From positions 53,003,208 to 53,067,207 of the forward strand of contig CM053143.1 in NCBI GenBank assembly GCA_028571685.1: a DNA stretch of 64,000 nt, in the 5' to 3' direction. The position numbers and the translations under genes are program-made. This DNA is from Heterohyrax brucei. Taxonomy: Eukaryota > Chordata > Mammalia > Hyracoidea > Procaviidae. Under the pieces are notes generated by a model. That model saw nothing but the letters and a program-made list of their open reading frames with translations, had not been told where the DNA came from and did no database searches. Shown here one piece after another: positions 11,731 to 23,999 of this stretch (position 1 is its first letter; each line of letters starts with the position of its first letter).

Positions 11731-12772
11731 GATATCTTAAGAGAGAATTTTTTATGTCTATGTGGTACTTAATATTGTATATACTTGACAATATCACAAC
11801 CATTATGCCTTATAGGGTAAGTAAAGATAGAAATACTTAAATACATTGCACTCGCTGTTCTCTACGCCATTCTCATATGTCATATTCTCTTATTTAGAAA
11901 TACTTTACCATTTACATTTTCCCACTTGCATCCCATATTGATTTCTCTTAACTCATGTAATCATTACACAAAATCTCGCCCACACGTAGCATTTAACTTA
12001 GAATTCATTTTGGCTAGCTTTATCAAACCATCTGCTCATTATTATCCCAGTGGTATACCTAATAGAAGACTTTGCAACAGACTTTTTTCTAGAAAAATAT
12101 CTTAAGACACTCAAAAAATAGTCTAATATTTGGCTATAGCAAAAATAACCTTTCAAAAGACTTTTAAATATTTTAATTGTCTTTGAAAAAACATACAATA
12201 AGACATTTGTTGTTAAGTTCTTCAAGTGTTTTATTTATATGCAATATAGCAATGTCTTATTTGATCTATTCTTTTTTTGTTGCATAAAAATTTCAAGAAA
12301 TTCATTTGATTGCATGAATGAACTAGTTACTCTATTCTTGGTTTCATAAAACAAGGGGAATTTTGTTAGCAAGATAAGAAATACTATAACTTTTCATTGT
12401 TCTATCAGTTGCATTTTAAAAGTTTTAAAATATATATCCTCCGTAAGTCTTTATGTGTTGTTACCAATGCACTATTGCCAGGATTTTCTAATAGCATTTA
12501 TTTAGCTTTCTTCTTTCTTTTCAAATTTTACTTATTTTTTCAAAAGCAGAAAGTAAGTTTTGCTCATGACTTGATACAAATTTATTGAATAATTTTGTCT
12601 TTTAATAAACTCACAGATTTGCTCCATTAATCTGTATTTCTATAACATATGGTTTAATTTAAAATATTTAAAGTACATAATAATATGTGGTAGATATTGC
12701 TTGTTCATCATTCCTGTCTTTATTTCACAACTCAAATATTTATATTCATCTTCACAAATATCTCATATTCTT
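11731..12772. other. unannotated AT-rich sequence
   Basis: I recognise no repeat or gene. Short open frames lack any family similarity. Confidence 0.5.
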
Positions 12773-12886
12773 GCTAACCAAAAGGTTGGTTGTTTGAACT
12801 TTCTAACAGCTCTTTGTAAATGCTGTGGGGTAGTTACTCTGTCCTATGAGGCCATTCATCTGCAACAGGTGAGTTTTTTGGTATAC
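12773..12886 (+). mobile_element. AfroSINE-like SINE, 5'-truncated
   Basis: Forward copy starting in the tRNA-like part 'gctaaccaaaaggttgg', through 'ttactctgtcctatgagg' to 'catctgcaacaggtgagttt'. The first part of the head is missing. Confidence 0.75.
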
Positions 12887-13162
12887 AAGTTTTTACTTTG
12901 TCAATTACTAATAAACAGGGCTACTTTTCTTCCTAATCTTCATGTTCCTTTTTAAATTGTTTTCTTAATTCATTTATTTGCTTTCCTTTTTTCTTTCAAA
13001 CTTATTGTTATAGAGGACAGTAGCAAAAGCATTATCATTATACCATGCTGACTTTAAAATGAGTTAATGGAGCTACAATAAAATTATTTCTTAGGGTATC
13101 TAAACTTCAGTACACAGCATGAGTCAAAGTAACCAAGTGCAACAATAGTCTCAGAATTAGAG
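12887..13162. other. unannotated sequence
   Basis: AT-rich. Nothing recognised. Confidence 0.45.
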
Positions 13163-13372
13163 CAATCAAACAACAACAACAAGAGATGCCATGGAATTGA
13201 TCACAGCCCTTAGTAAACCTGTGTGTGTCAGAATAGAATTGTATTTCACAGGGTTTCAATGGATGATTTTTCAGAAGTACTTCACTAGGCCTTCTGAGGA
13301 AACTCTAGATAGACTTAAACATCCAGTCTTTCAGTTAGCAGTTGACTGTTAACAAAACCCAGGGACTATAGT
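13163..13372 (-). mobile_element. AfroSINE-like SINE, long variant
   Basis: Reverse copy with an extra internal block 'ttttcagaagtacttcacta ggccttctgag', also seen at 37966-38172. It ends at 'gttaacaaaacccaggga', the head reverse complement. It marks a longer SINE subtype. Confidence 0.7.
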
Positions 13373-13880
13373 CTGAGCATTAGGGTGCTACTAATATGTC
13401 TTCCAAATTTAATTTTTATGGAATGCTATTGTGTGGTATAGGGTGAAAATAGGCAAATAATGGACTTCACATTTTTTGCATTCCCTTACACATATACATT
13501 TTTGGAAGTTCTAGGAAAGCATATTTGCGACTGTAGAATTGATTGAAATGTATGTTATAGTGAGAATAACACTTAAAATGTAATCTTCCTAAAGAAGTAC
13601 TCAAAGTAGAAAATTAAAATATAATAAAAGAGGCTCTATGCTTTCCCGCATATCCAGTTAAGACACCATCTCAGGAATATATTTGGTGCACAAAACACTA
13701 TTGACTGAAGATCACAGAAGTTACGGAATGACATCAAGGGCATCATACATGAGGAAAGCAAGAGGTCATTTAAAAAGATGGAAAAGAAAGAAAAGACAAA
13801 TTGGATAAGTCAGAGTCAGAAGAAACTATGACACTTGCTCTTGAATGTCAAGTAGATAAAGCAAAAGTAAGGAATGATGA

Positions 13881-15340
13881 AGAGATCTGTATTTATGTGT
13901 ATTTCCAAGAAAGATGATCCAATCAAATGTGGAAATTGTGGAATACTATCTTTACTATCACACGCAAATCAAATTTTTGCTAAAGATTATTCAAAATTGG
14001 CTGAAGCTATAGTTAGGAGAACATTTCAGAAATTCAGGATGGATTCAGAAGAGAATGTTGGAACCAGAGATATCATTGCTGATGTCAAATAGGTCTTGGA
14101 GGAAAGCTTAGAGAATTCCAGAAAGATGTTAATTTGTGTTATATTGATTATACAAAGGCATTCAATGATTTAGATCGTAACAAATTATAGAAAACATTGC
14201 ATAGAATGGGAATTCTAGAACACTTAATAGTACTATGAGGTGTCTATACATAGATCAAGAGGCAGTTGTTCAAACAAAATAAGAGGGCACTGAACCACTG
14301 CATGGTTCAAAGTCAAGAATGGTGAGTGTCAGGGCTGCATCCTTTCGCTATACCTATTTAATCTGTATTTGGGAAAATAATCTGAGAAGTTGGATTATAT
14401 GAAGAAGAATCTGACAGGCAGGATTGGAAAAATATGACACAATCTTTTGCTTTCTTAAAGTGAAAAGTACGTGAAACATTTGTTTTTGTTTATATATATA
14501 TATTATTATGACTGAGTGAAAAAGTACATTCCCGTATAAATTTACATGCCCACCTATATGCAGCTTCCACTGCTCTCCCTGCCCGGTGACAGCACACTAT
14601 TCCTCTCTGCTCCATATATGTCTCATCCTCTCAACAGTCTCCTTTCCCCTCCTCTCCACCCACTCTCCTTCCTCCAGCCAGAGGTCAGCAGGATGATATC
14701 CTATAGATGCATAGAACCATAAAGTGCCTCCAATATATGGTCACTCTGCTTGTTGATGAAGACCAAAGACTACAGCTTTCAGTATGGATTACACCTGAAA
14801 ATCACAAAACCAAAATTCTCACAGCCAGGTCAACAAGCAACATCTTGAAAAGTGAGGAAAAGATTGAGGTTGTCAAGGATTTAATTTCAGATCCATGATC
14901 AACACCCATGGAAGCAGCAGTGATTAAAAAAAAAAAAAAAAAAGATATTGCATTGGGCATATCTGTTTCAAAAGACTGCCTTAAAATATTGAAAGCAAAG
15001 ATGTTACCTTGAAGATTAAGGAGCACTTGACACAAGCCATGGTATTTCAATCACATCATATGAATGTAAATGCTGGATAACGTATACAGAAGACAGAAGA
15101 ATTGACATCTTTGAATTGCGGTGTTAGAGAAGAATATTGAGTATACCATGGCTGCCAAAATAACTAGCGTGTCTGTCTTGCAGAAAGTATAATCAGAGTG
15201 CTCCTCAGAAGCAAGGATGGTGAGACTACATCTTATACAGTTTGGACATGTTATCACGTGGTATCAGTCCCTGGAGAAGAATATCATGTTTGGCAAAGTC
15301 AAGGGTCAGTAAAAAAGAGTAAAAACTTTTAATGAGATAG
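13881..15340 (+). pseudogene. RTE reverse transcriptase pseudogene fragments
   Basis: Decayed RTE ORF. Frame 13874-14092 reads the fingers region (CISKKDDPIKCGNCGILS, then 'GTRDIIADVK'), followed by frameshifted 'CYIDYTKAFND' (the YAKAFD-like motif A region) near 14135-14165. Beyond the L1 insertion, 14760-15340 covers the connection and C-terminal part ('LLVDLA...' appears antisense only). Several stops and a missing block make it non-functional. Confidence 0.7.
14485..14749 (-). mobile_element. short L1 3' UTR insertion nested in RTE
   Basis: 265 bp matching only the distal 3' UTR of the minus-strand L1s at 2444 and 44467 ('cagcttccactgctctccct', 'gacagcacactattcctctc', 'gcatagaaccataaagtgcc'). 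The direct repeat TTGTT flanks it at 14480-14484 and 14750-14754. RTE sequence continues on both sides, so this is a severely 5'-truncated L1 insertion. Confidence 0.8.
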
Positions 15341-15451
15341 ATTGACACAGTGGCTTGGTTGTGGGCATGACACAGAACGGTCAGTGTTTTGTTCTGCTGT
15401 TCACATGGTCGCAGTGAGTCAGGGACAAGTCAATGGCATTTAACAACAACA

Positions 15452-16533
15452 TGATATGTTTTCTTTAGGAATCCTTTAAAATGTATGCAAGTTACCTTAA
15501 AATTTGGTGTCATTTTCTCTGACAGTTAAATGTTCTAGCTGGTGAGATTTTGAACTTCCTCACACCAAATGCTAGAATGCTAAGCTTTGCATTGTGTTCA
15601 TAGATTCCTATAAGGAATTGCAGCATTAATACGGTGTTGTGAATGTATGTGTGTGGGGGCGGTACTAATAGTAAAATAATGTATATACTCCTATTTTCTC
15701 TCACAAAAAAATTTGAATGGCACAAAAAATAATCCTATACCAATGTTATTTGGAATTTCCTCTTGTGCTGTGTTTGGACACTAAATGTATCAATGTTATT
15801 CTCTGATATGATACCTCAATGTCCTACTTTTATTGTTTCTGATTTTTCTACTCTGATTAGGAATCCATGCTTTCTAGCCATTAGCTGAATCCTTGACTCA
15901 TTCTACAGTATTATAAAAATCACTAATATCAAAGGCCTACTGGGTCCTAAATATGAAAATGTAGGTTTTAATTTTATCTAGTTATTATTAACCATAGTTT
16001 CAACTAGAATGCATTCTTACATAAGCAATAGGGAAACAATATTCTGCATTTATTGGAAACATAAGTAAAACACATGGTTTTATTTTTCTCTTTCTCTCAT
16101 ATTATTAAGCTTCATTATAGAATCAGAATCTTTTAGTTGTGAGAAAATATTTTAATTCTTCTATTTCTGCTTTATTATAGTAGCTAAAAAATTATTACAG
16201 TAAATATAAATTAAACTATGCATTTAAAAAATCTACATTAATTCAGACAGTAAGTTAAATCTTAGAATGTCCATATATTTTTTTTCAAATTAAATAGAGA
16301 TGTCATGAATGGCATCTTTATATTTTACACAGGAAAAATGGCCTAACAGATTATATAAAAAAATTTTGAAGATTTAAGCTTTTGTCTCTCAACAGAAAAC
16401 AAAATGTTTCATTTTGGTATTTTTCCTAGGATTCACATTAGTCTAATTTAAAGTTCAATTTAATAACAAAAATCTAAATTTGAAACTATTACTGCTGGTG
16501 ATTTGTACCAGTGTGATGAATGTTTATAATGTC
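15452..16533. other. unannotated AT-rich sequence
   Basis: No gene, element or structured repeat recognised. Confidence 0.5.
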
Positions 16534-16726
16534 ACTGTAGTCCATTTGATTCCAACTGACAGTGACCCTATAGGACAGAGCAGAACTGCCTCAGGGCTTC
16601 TCATGACAAATCATTATAGACACTGACTGCCACATCTTTCTGCCACAGACAGGCTGGTAGGCTCCAATCATTGAACTTTCTGTTAGCAGCCAAGTGCTTT
16701 AACCACTGCACCACCAGGGCACACAA
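16534..16726 (-). mobile_element. AfroSINE-like SINE
   Basis: Reverse copy: 'gattccaactgacagtgacc', 'cctataggacagagcagaac', ending 'accactgcaccaccagggca'. Nearly full length and moderately diverged. Confidence 0.85.
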
Positions 16727-17462
16727 ATGTTTATAATAGCCATCTTACAGTGACAAAGTGTATGTAAGCATGGTGTGCTTCATGTAAAATAAAAACATGA
16801 ATTTCCATCAAGGAAATCCTAATTAACAATTAGAGTTTACATTAGTGGATTGCTTTTCATGAACTAAACATATGACAAAACAGTTCACCTCAAGTCCACA
16901 TAAAATTTACCATGTCAGGTAGACTGAATAATCCACAGCCTGGTGTTTTACCTTTTTCAAAGTATTAATAGTAGTAAAAAGATGTTTACACTGACAAAGC
17001 CTTTTAGTACATTAAAAAATAAGATCACAACTACCCTCTAAAGAAAGTTGATCAAGCAATTAAATTTATCAGTTGTCATTCGCTCCAGAAAAAGGACTTT
17101 CTCATTAATAACAACAAAAGTTAATGTTAGCAAAATTCTCATTTACAATATTAAAAGTTTATTTTAGTACACATAGAGTCAAAATTACATGGGGTCAAAA
17201 TACTTGCCTTATAATATTTACTAAGTCATAGCTGCAGGACCAAAATTGTAAAGTTAAGAAATTTGGAACTCATGATTTATCCTGTTTAACAAAATATTAC
17301 TGACAGAACTGTACCCCTAATTCAGAATGCATGACTTTTTTTTCCCTCATATAAACTGTTGAAAATCACCAGTAGGTTGCAAGTTTTATAATTTTTATTT
17401 TCAAAAGGAGATAATTTTTAAAATTAATTTTTTAAAACACATATCTACACATTCATATTCTA
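16727..17462. other. unannotated AT-rich sequence
   Basis: Nothing recognised. Confidence 0.5.
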
Positions 17463-17865
17463 TTGTCATTAGGTACTGCCAAGTTGGTACCAACCCATAG
17501 CGACCCTATGAACAATAGAACAAACCACTGCCCAGTTTTATACCATGTTCAGAATCATTTTCATGCTTAAGCCCATTGTTGTGGCCACTCTGTCAATCCA
17601 TCTGATCAAGCGTCTTCCTCTTTTTTGCTGACCCTCCACTCTACCAAGCGTGATGTCCTTCTCCAGGGACTGATCCTTCCTGACAACATGTCCAAAGCAT
17701 GTAAGATACAGCCTTGCCATCTTTGCTTCCAAGGAGCACTCTGGTTGTACTTCTAGAACAGATCTGTTTGTTCTTTTAGTGATCCATGGTGCATTCAACA
17801 TTCTTCTCCAGCATCACAATTCAAAGGCATCAATTCTTCTTCTGTCTTCTTGGTTCATGTCCATA
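17463..17865 (-). mobile_element. RTE LINE, 5'-truncated 3' end
   Basis: Minus-strand 3' terminal 0.4 kb of RTE. It starts 'ttgtcattaggtactgccaa' and runs through 'gatgtccttctccagggact' to 'caattcttcttctgtcttc'. The minus-strand frame 17538-17801 keeps the RTE C-terminal peptide with motifs PWITKRTNRSVLE and FGHVVRKDQSLEKDI, one of the better preserved stretches of this family here. Confidence 0.88.
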
Positions 17866-18507
17866 CTCTGTATATATTTTAATATTTTGGTTTGGCTTAC
17901 ATACATGAAGATACCTGACACAAAACAGTTGCAAGCAAATGCAGAGAATCATTTCAGTCAGAATAACACTAAAATACATTTGTGTGTTTTTCCAACAAAG
18001 ACACTTTTTTTTTTTTGTATATTACCACAGTTTGGCCATCATCGCTGAGACATTCACACTGATATGGTATTAACCTTTAATACTTAGGCCCCTGTCCTGT
18101 GTTTAATGGTTGTCCTTTTAATGTTCTCACAGCTCTCTTCCCCACACATAGCCCCTGACATCCACAACTGGATGTCTCTTTTTCGTGGCTCATTCCTCAT
18201 CCTTCACCAGCTTGAACATTTACAGTGGTCAGCCTTGCTTTATCAACTCCTCAGTGGAAGTCATCAGTAAATTACAACAGCAGAATAAAAATACACACAT
18301 GGACATATCAACAAGGCCGATCAGGGACAGATTAGAATTCTTTGAAAATATTTGGAGTTTCGTTTCGAAAACTGTTCTGCTACAACATTGCAAAGGAAAT
18401 ATCCACAGATTTAGAAATAACTTCTTAAGATGATTCCATTGAATGTCAAAGAATGTTATTTTCCTGTGAAGCTTCAGATTAAATAAGCATGTTGAGAAAG
18501 GTGATAT
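17866..18507. other. unannotated sequence
   Basis: Includes a T-run at 18006-18017. The frame at 18185-18433 has no recognisable similarity. No element identified. Confidence 0.45.
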
Positions 18508-18519
18508 AAAAATTACTTT
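18508..18519. repeat. L1 target-site duplication, left copy
   Basis: AAAAATTACTTT, repeated exactly at 23620-23631, next to the poly-A end of the plus-strand L1. Confidence 0.85.
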
Positions 18520-18524
18520 ATAAA

Positions 18525-19127
18525 AATTACAAAGTAACTAATGCCAACATTTTTGAGATAAAATCAGAAAAAAGAAATAAGAAAAATGAAGAGACGTTAA
18601 GAAACATATGGGAGTCCATGAAGAGGAATAATTTACATTTAATTGGAGTTCCTGAACAAGGGAGGATTAATGACAACATAGAGAGTATTGCTGTAGAGAT
18701 GCTGACAGAAAATTTTCCTGAGATTATGAAGAAAGAAAATATAGATAGCCAAGATGTTTATCGAACACCGCAAAAGTCAGATCCCCAAAGAAGACCTCCA
18801 AGGCATATTGTAATTAAACTTAATAAACTAAAACACAAAGAGATGCTTCTGAAGACAGCAAGGCTCAGGTCAAAAGTAACATTCCAAGGAAAATCCTGTA
18901 CACTTTCATCTGACTTTTCTGCTGAAACAATGCTGTGCAGAAAACAATGGGCAGACACGTTCAAATTCCTGAACTAGAAGAACTTCCATCCCAGAATAAT
19001 CTATCCCGCTAAACTGTCTATCAACTATAATGGTGAAATTAAGACTTTTGAAAATACAGAGAAATTTAAAGACTTCATAAAAACTAAACCCAAATTACAT
19101 GAATTATTAAAAGAAGCTCTTCCCTAA
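18525..19127 (+). pseudogene. L1 ORF1 C-terminal half, one in-frame stop
   Basis: The frame runs from the 5' truncation point to TAA at 19125-19127 with one internal TAG (18975-18977). It holds the end of the coiled coil (EKRNKKNEETLRNIWES), the RRM domain (NNLHLIGVPEQG, then TPRH-like 'PPRHIVIKLNK' and 'LSSDFSAETM') and the C-terminal domain (HPRIIYPAKLSINYNGEIK). ORF1p binds L1 RNA as a trimer and acts as a nucleic-acid chaperone. The N terminus and most of the coiled coil are absent because of the truncation. Confidence 0.9.
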
Positions 19128-19558
19128 ATATATGTTTTAGGTGATAATTTAAGGCACTTCATCCAAATTTCTAATCAGCTAGGGAAGGCACAAAACTTCA
19201 TCAAAACACGCCAAAAACTACAATGTTATAATAAGTGAATTCATGGTCGTATCATGACAACTATAATATCCCATTTAAAGAGGGATACACTACAATAGTT
19301 ACAGTTGGGTTTTTTGATGTAGCAACAGTTTCTGACTCCTAAAATAATTAAAATTCATTTCAATAATTATACGTTAAGGGGGATTAGGTATGTAGCCATG
19401 GAACTAATCAACAATAAACCATTTGCAATGAAAAATCACAGTACAGGAGTCTCAATAAATATAAAATCGAAACTCATACCATCCATAAAGAAGGATGTCC
19501 CAGGACAGACTAATAAGAACAACAGAGAAAACACCAACATGAAAATAAACATATTGAA

Positions 19559-22500
19559 ATGACATCACTAAATCTATATATGTCAATAATCACATTGAAT
19601 ATAAATGGTCTGAACGCTCCAGTAAAGAGACAGCAAGTGATATCGTGGATCAAAAGACATGACCCGTCTATATGTTGCTTACAAGAAACACATCTTAGAC
19701 TTAAGGATAAGAACAAGTTGAGAATTAAAGGTTGGAAAAATATATATCAAGCTAATACACAAAAGAGAGCAGGTGTGGCAATATTAGTTTCAGATAAAAT
19801 AGATTTCAATGTGAAGTACACTATTATGGACAAGGATGGTCACTACTGCTGAAAGGTTCAATACTCAAGCAAGACTTAACAATATTAAATATTTATGCAC
19901 CCAATACCAAAGCACCGAAATACACTGAACAAATACTGAGAACATTGAAAAATGAGACTGATCATTCCACAGTAATAGTTGGGGACTTTAACACTCCCCT
20001 TTCAGTTAAGGATAGATCATCCAGAAAAAAGCTCAGTAAAGATACAGAAGATCTTGTTGCAACAATCAACCAACTTGACCTTATTGACATATACAGATCT
20101 TTTTATCCATCAACGGATAAATATACCTTCTTCTCCAAAGCACATGGAACATTCTCCAGAATAGACCATATGTTGGGTCATAAAACTATTCTGCATAAAA
20201 TCCAAAACATTGATTTATTGCAAAGTACCTTCTCAGACTACAGAGCTATAAAAGTTGAAATCAATAACAGAAAAATCATAGGTAAAAATTCCAACTTGTG
20301 GAAACTGAACAACACTTTACTCATAAAGCCTTGGGTTATAAAAGAAATCAAAGACACATTAAAGAAATTTATGGATTCAAATGAGAACAAGAACACATCC
20401 TACCAGAATTTATGGGATACAGCAAAAGCAGTGCTCAGAGGTCAATTCACCTCTACAAACGCACACTTCCAGAAAGAAAAAAGAACACAAATTAAAGAAT
20501 TAACCTCACAGCTTGAACAAGTAGAAAGAGAGCAACAAAGAAACCCCTCATTCACCAGAAGAAAACAGATTATAAGGATTAGAGCAGAACTAAATGAATT
20601 AAAGAATAGAAAAACAATTGAAAAAACAAAACCAAGAGTTGGTTCTTTGAAAAGATCAACAAAATAGATAAACCATTGGCTAAACTTACAAAAGAAAAAC
20701 GACAGAAGACACAAGTAACCCGATTATGAAATGAGTTGGGAGATGTTACAACAGACCCATCTGAAATGAAATATATCATAACAGAATACTATGAAAAGCT
20801 ATACTCTGACAGGTTTGAAAACCTGGAGGAAATGGACAAATTTCACAAGGAGAAATAGATCAACTTAATAAATCTATCACAAAGGAAGAGATTGAGGATG
20901 TCATCATAAATCTACCATCCAAAAAAAGTCCTGGTCCAGATGGCTTCACTAGAGAATTCTACCAAACTTTTAGAGAAGAATTAACTCCAATACTAATGAG
21001 GCTATTTCACACTATGGAAAGAGATAAAATACTTCCAAATTCCTTCTATGAAGCCAGCATAACTGTGATACCAAAACCAGGGAAAGATCCCACAAAAAAA
21101 GAAAATTACAGACCAATATCACTGATGAATCTAGATGCAAAAATCTTAAACAAAATTCTAGCCAATAGAATTCAACAACATATAAAAACAATCATTCATC
21201 ATGATCAAGTTGGTTTCATTCCATAGATGCAAGGCTGATTCAACATCAGAAAAACAATTAATGTAATCAACCATATTAATAACACAAAAGATAAAAATCA
21301 TCTGATTTTTTCAATTGGTGCAGAAAAGGCATTTGACAAAGTTCAACATCCGTTCATGCTTAAAACTCAGAAAAATAGGAATAAAAGGGAAATTCCTCAA
21401 TATAATCAATAGCATCTATGCAAAGCCAACTGCTTTCATCATCCTGAATGGTGAAAGACTGAAAGAATTCCCTTTGAGAACGGGAACTAGACAAGGATGC
21501 CCACTCTCACCATTTCTATTCAACAGTGTCCTAGAAGTTCTAGCCAGAGCAATTAGACAAGACAAAGAAATAAAAGGCATCCGTATTGGCACTGAAGAAG
21601 TAAAGATTTCTCTCTTTGCAGATGATATGATTGTTTATACAGAGAATCCAAGGAAATCCATATGTAAACTATTAGAGCTAATGGAAGAATTCAGCAAAGT
21701 ATCAGGATACAAGATAAACATAACTAAATCAGTGGGATTTCTTTATACGAACAATGAAATTATTAATGAAGAAATCACCAAATCAAATTCATTTACTATA
21801 GCCCCCAAGAAGGTAAGATACCTAGGAATAAATCTAACTAGAGAAATAAAAGATCTTTACAGAGAAAATTACAAGACACTGCTACAAGAAACTAGAAGGG
21901 ACTTACATAAGTGGAATAATCTACCCTGCTCATGGATAGGAAGACTCAATATTGTGAAAATGTCTATTTTGCCCAGAGCACTCTACTTATATAATGCAAT
22001 CCCAACAAATCCAACGACATTTTTTAATGAGATGGAGAAACAAATTATCAGCTTTATTTGGAAAGGGAAGAAACCTCGAATAAGTAAAGCACTACTGAAA
22101 AAGAAGAACATGCTCAGAGGCCTCTCACTACCTGATTTTAAAACCTATTACACTGCCACAGTAGTCAAAACAGCCTGGTATTGGTACAAAAAGAGACATA
22201 TAGACCAATAGAATAAAGTAGAGACCCCAGAGATGCCACCATCCTCTTATGAACAGCTGATATTTGACAAAGGTCCTAAGATTTTGAGCTGGGGTAAGAA
22301 CAGTTTCTTTAACAAATGGTGCTGGCATAATTGGATATCCATCTGCAAAAAATTGAAACAAGACCCATATCTCACACCTTATACAAAAATCAACTCCAAT
22401 TGGATAAAAGACCTGAATATAAAAGCTAAAACGATAAAGCTCATCCAAGATAAGATAGGGTCAACAATGGATGTTTTAATAGGCAATATAGACAGACTTC

Positions 22501-23334
22501 AAAATCTGACAAACAAAACACATTCATCAGAAAATAGATAAATGGGAATTAATAAGAATCAAACACTTCTGCTCATCCAAAGACGTCCTCAAAAGAATTA
22601 AAAGACCACCTACAGAATGGGAAAAAATATTTGGCAACTCTATGTCAGACTGATGCCTGATCTCCATAATCTACAAGGTTCTACAAAATATCAATAAGAA
22701 AGAGACAAATCATCCAATTAAGCAATGGGCAAAGGAGATGGACAGACACTTCTCTAAAGAGGAGATCCAGGCAGCCAAAAAACACATACAGACATGTTCA
22801 TGATCATTAATTATTAAAGAAATTCAAATCAACACGACAATGGGATACCACCTCACCCCAGTGAGATTGGCCATGATCCAAAAAATGCAAAACAATAAAT
22901 GTTGGAGGGGCTGTGGAGAGATTGGAACTCTCCTTCACTGTTGGTGGGATTGCAGAATGGTGCAACCTCTTTGGAAAGCAATTTGGCATTACCTTAAAAT
23001 AATGAATATAGATGTACCATTTGACCCTGTTATTCCTCTGCTTGGAATATATCCTACAAAATCAAGGCCATTCACATTGACTGCTACATTCACACGAATA
23101 TTCATTGCAGCACAGTCCACGATAGCAAAAAGTTGGAATCAACCCAAATGCCCAACAACAGAAGAGTGGATAGGTAAACTTTGGTATATATACTCTATGG
23201 AGTACTATACACTGATAAAGAACAATGATGATAGCAGGAAACATCTCTCAGTTTGGTCTCAACTGAAGGACATTATATTGAGTGAAAACAGTCAGCGACA
23301 GAAGGACAATTATTATATGAGACCCCTAAGATAA
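19559..23334 (+). pseudogene. L1 ORF2 pseudogene, all domains recognisable
   Basis: Roughly 1,260-codon ORF2 starting MTSLNLYMSIITLNINGLN. The endonuclease shows N14 (NINGLN), QETH and GDFN; the catalytic histidine position reads SDYRAIK instead of SDH. The reverse transcriptase follows, with [22 protein letters not shown] and the FADD motif at 21615-21626, then the thumb [14 protein letters not shown]. The C-terminal cysteine-rich segment [18 protein letters not shown] lies near 22900. Breaks: frameshift near 19850, frameshift near 20640, stops at 21224-21226 and shortly after it (glycine and tryptophan codons), frameshift near 21345, stop at 22209-22211, frameshift near 22520, and further stops near 22650 and 22800. 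It is non-functional. Confidence 0.93.
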
Positions 23335-23588
23335 AAACTTAAAAACATACTCATACATAATAGAAAAGACTCTTTTATGGCTACAAGGGTGGGGAAGATG
23401 GGAGGGTGGGAAGGCAAGGGGCGAGGGTTTAGATTAGTTAATTGTTAGAAATTTGATAGGGTGAAATTGGTGACGATTCACATTAGTAAGAAGATCAATA
23501 TTAATGAGACTTCGACACAACTTGTGTACTCCTCCTCTCTTAACTCAATATTGTAAGCACAGAGTATGTACACTCTCATTTTTTATTT

Positions 23589-23594
23589 AATAAA
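23589..23594 (+). terminator. L1 polyadenylation signal AATAAA
   Basis: AATAAA directly precedes the A-rich tail (23595-23619) of the plus-strand L1, as expected for an L1 3' end. Confidence 0.6.
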
Positions 23595-23619
23595 AAAATA
23601 ATAATAACAAAAAAAGAAA

Positions 23620-23631
23620 AAAAATTACTTT
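23620..23631. repeat. L1 target-site duplication, right copy
   Basis: Second copy of the 12-bp duplication at 18508-18519. Confidence 0.85.
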
Positions 23632-23667
23632 CTCCCTATAATTGAAGTTCTAATGATAGAATACTGA

Positions 23668-23826
23668 AAAACCAAATCCATTGTCATAGATTCTATTCCA
23701 ACTCACAGCACCCCTGCAGAACAAAGTAGGACTGACTCTTAGGATTTCAGAGAAGCAGCTGGTGGATTAAAAGTTCTAACCTTTCGGTTAACAGCTAAAT
23801 GCTTAGCCACCGCACCACCAAATCCT
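23668..23826 (-). mobile_element. AfroSINE-like SINE
   Basis: Reverse copy starting 'aaccaaatccattgtcatag' and ending 'ccaccgcaccaccaaatcct'. Nearly full length. Confidence 0.85.
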
Positions 23827-23999
23827 CATCAACAGAAAAAGTGTACAGGCAATTTAAGTTACATACAATTCATAAGCCTCTTTTAGTTCCATGTTCTGTC
23901 TCACAAGTTACAGAAATATTAAAGAAAACATTAAAATTTGTTGTAATAATTTGATTTAAAGTGACAAACTTTGAGTAATGTAGCTGTTATTTTATCTGG

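Larger units (their letters stand above)
13678..15451 (+). mobile_element. RTE (BovB-like) LINE, internally deleted, 3' end present
   Basis: Plus-strand RTE LINE ending at 15451 in '...caatggcatttaacaacaac', the family's simple (AAC)n-type end. Recognisable blocks run in order: 'gaatgacatcaagggcatca' (13724 on), a jump near 13880 that skips about 0.6 kb, the reverse transcriptase from 'tccaagaaagatgatccaat' (13903 on), and the 3' region 'catggaagcagcagtgatta' (14908 on). It is split by a 265-bp L1 insertion at 14485-14749. Confidence 0.85.
18520..23619 (+). mobile_element. L1 LINE, 5'-truncated within ORF1
   Basis: A 5.1-kb plus-strand L1. It begins inside ORF1, then has a roughly 0.43-kb inter-ORF spacer, ORF2 (19559-23334), a short 3' UTR with a G-rich patch ('ggtggggaagatgggagggt', 23389 on), and an A-rich tail. 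Perfect 12-bp target duplications flank it. It is the best preserved L1 protein-coding source in the window but has many stops. It is 5'-truncated, as expected when reverse transcription ends early. Confidence 0.95.

Noticed and set aside
18180..18440. Possible host exon or processed pseudogene
   Set aside because: Open for 82 codons but with no recognisable domain, no splice-site pattern that stands out, and no neighbouring exon-like pieces.
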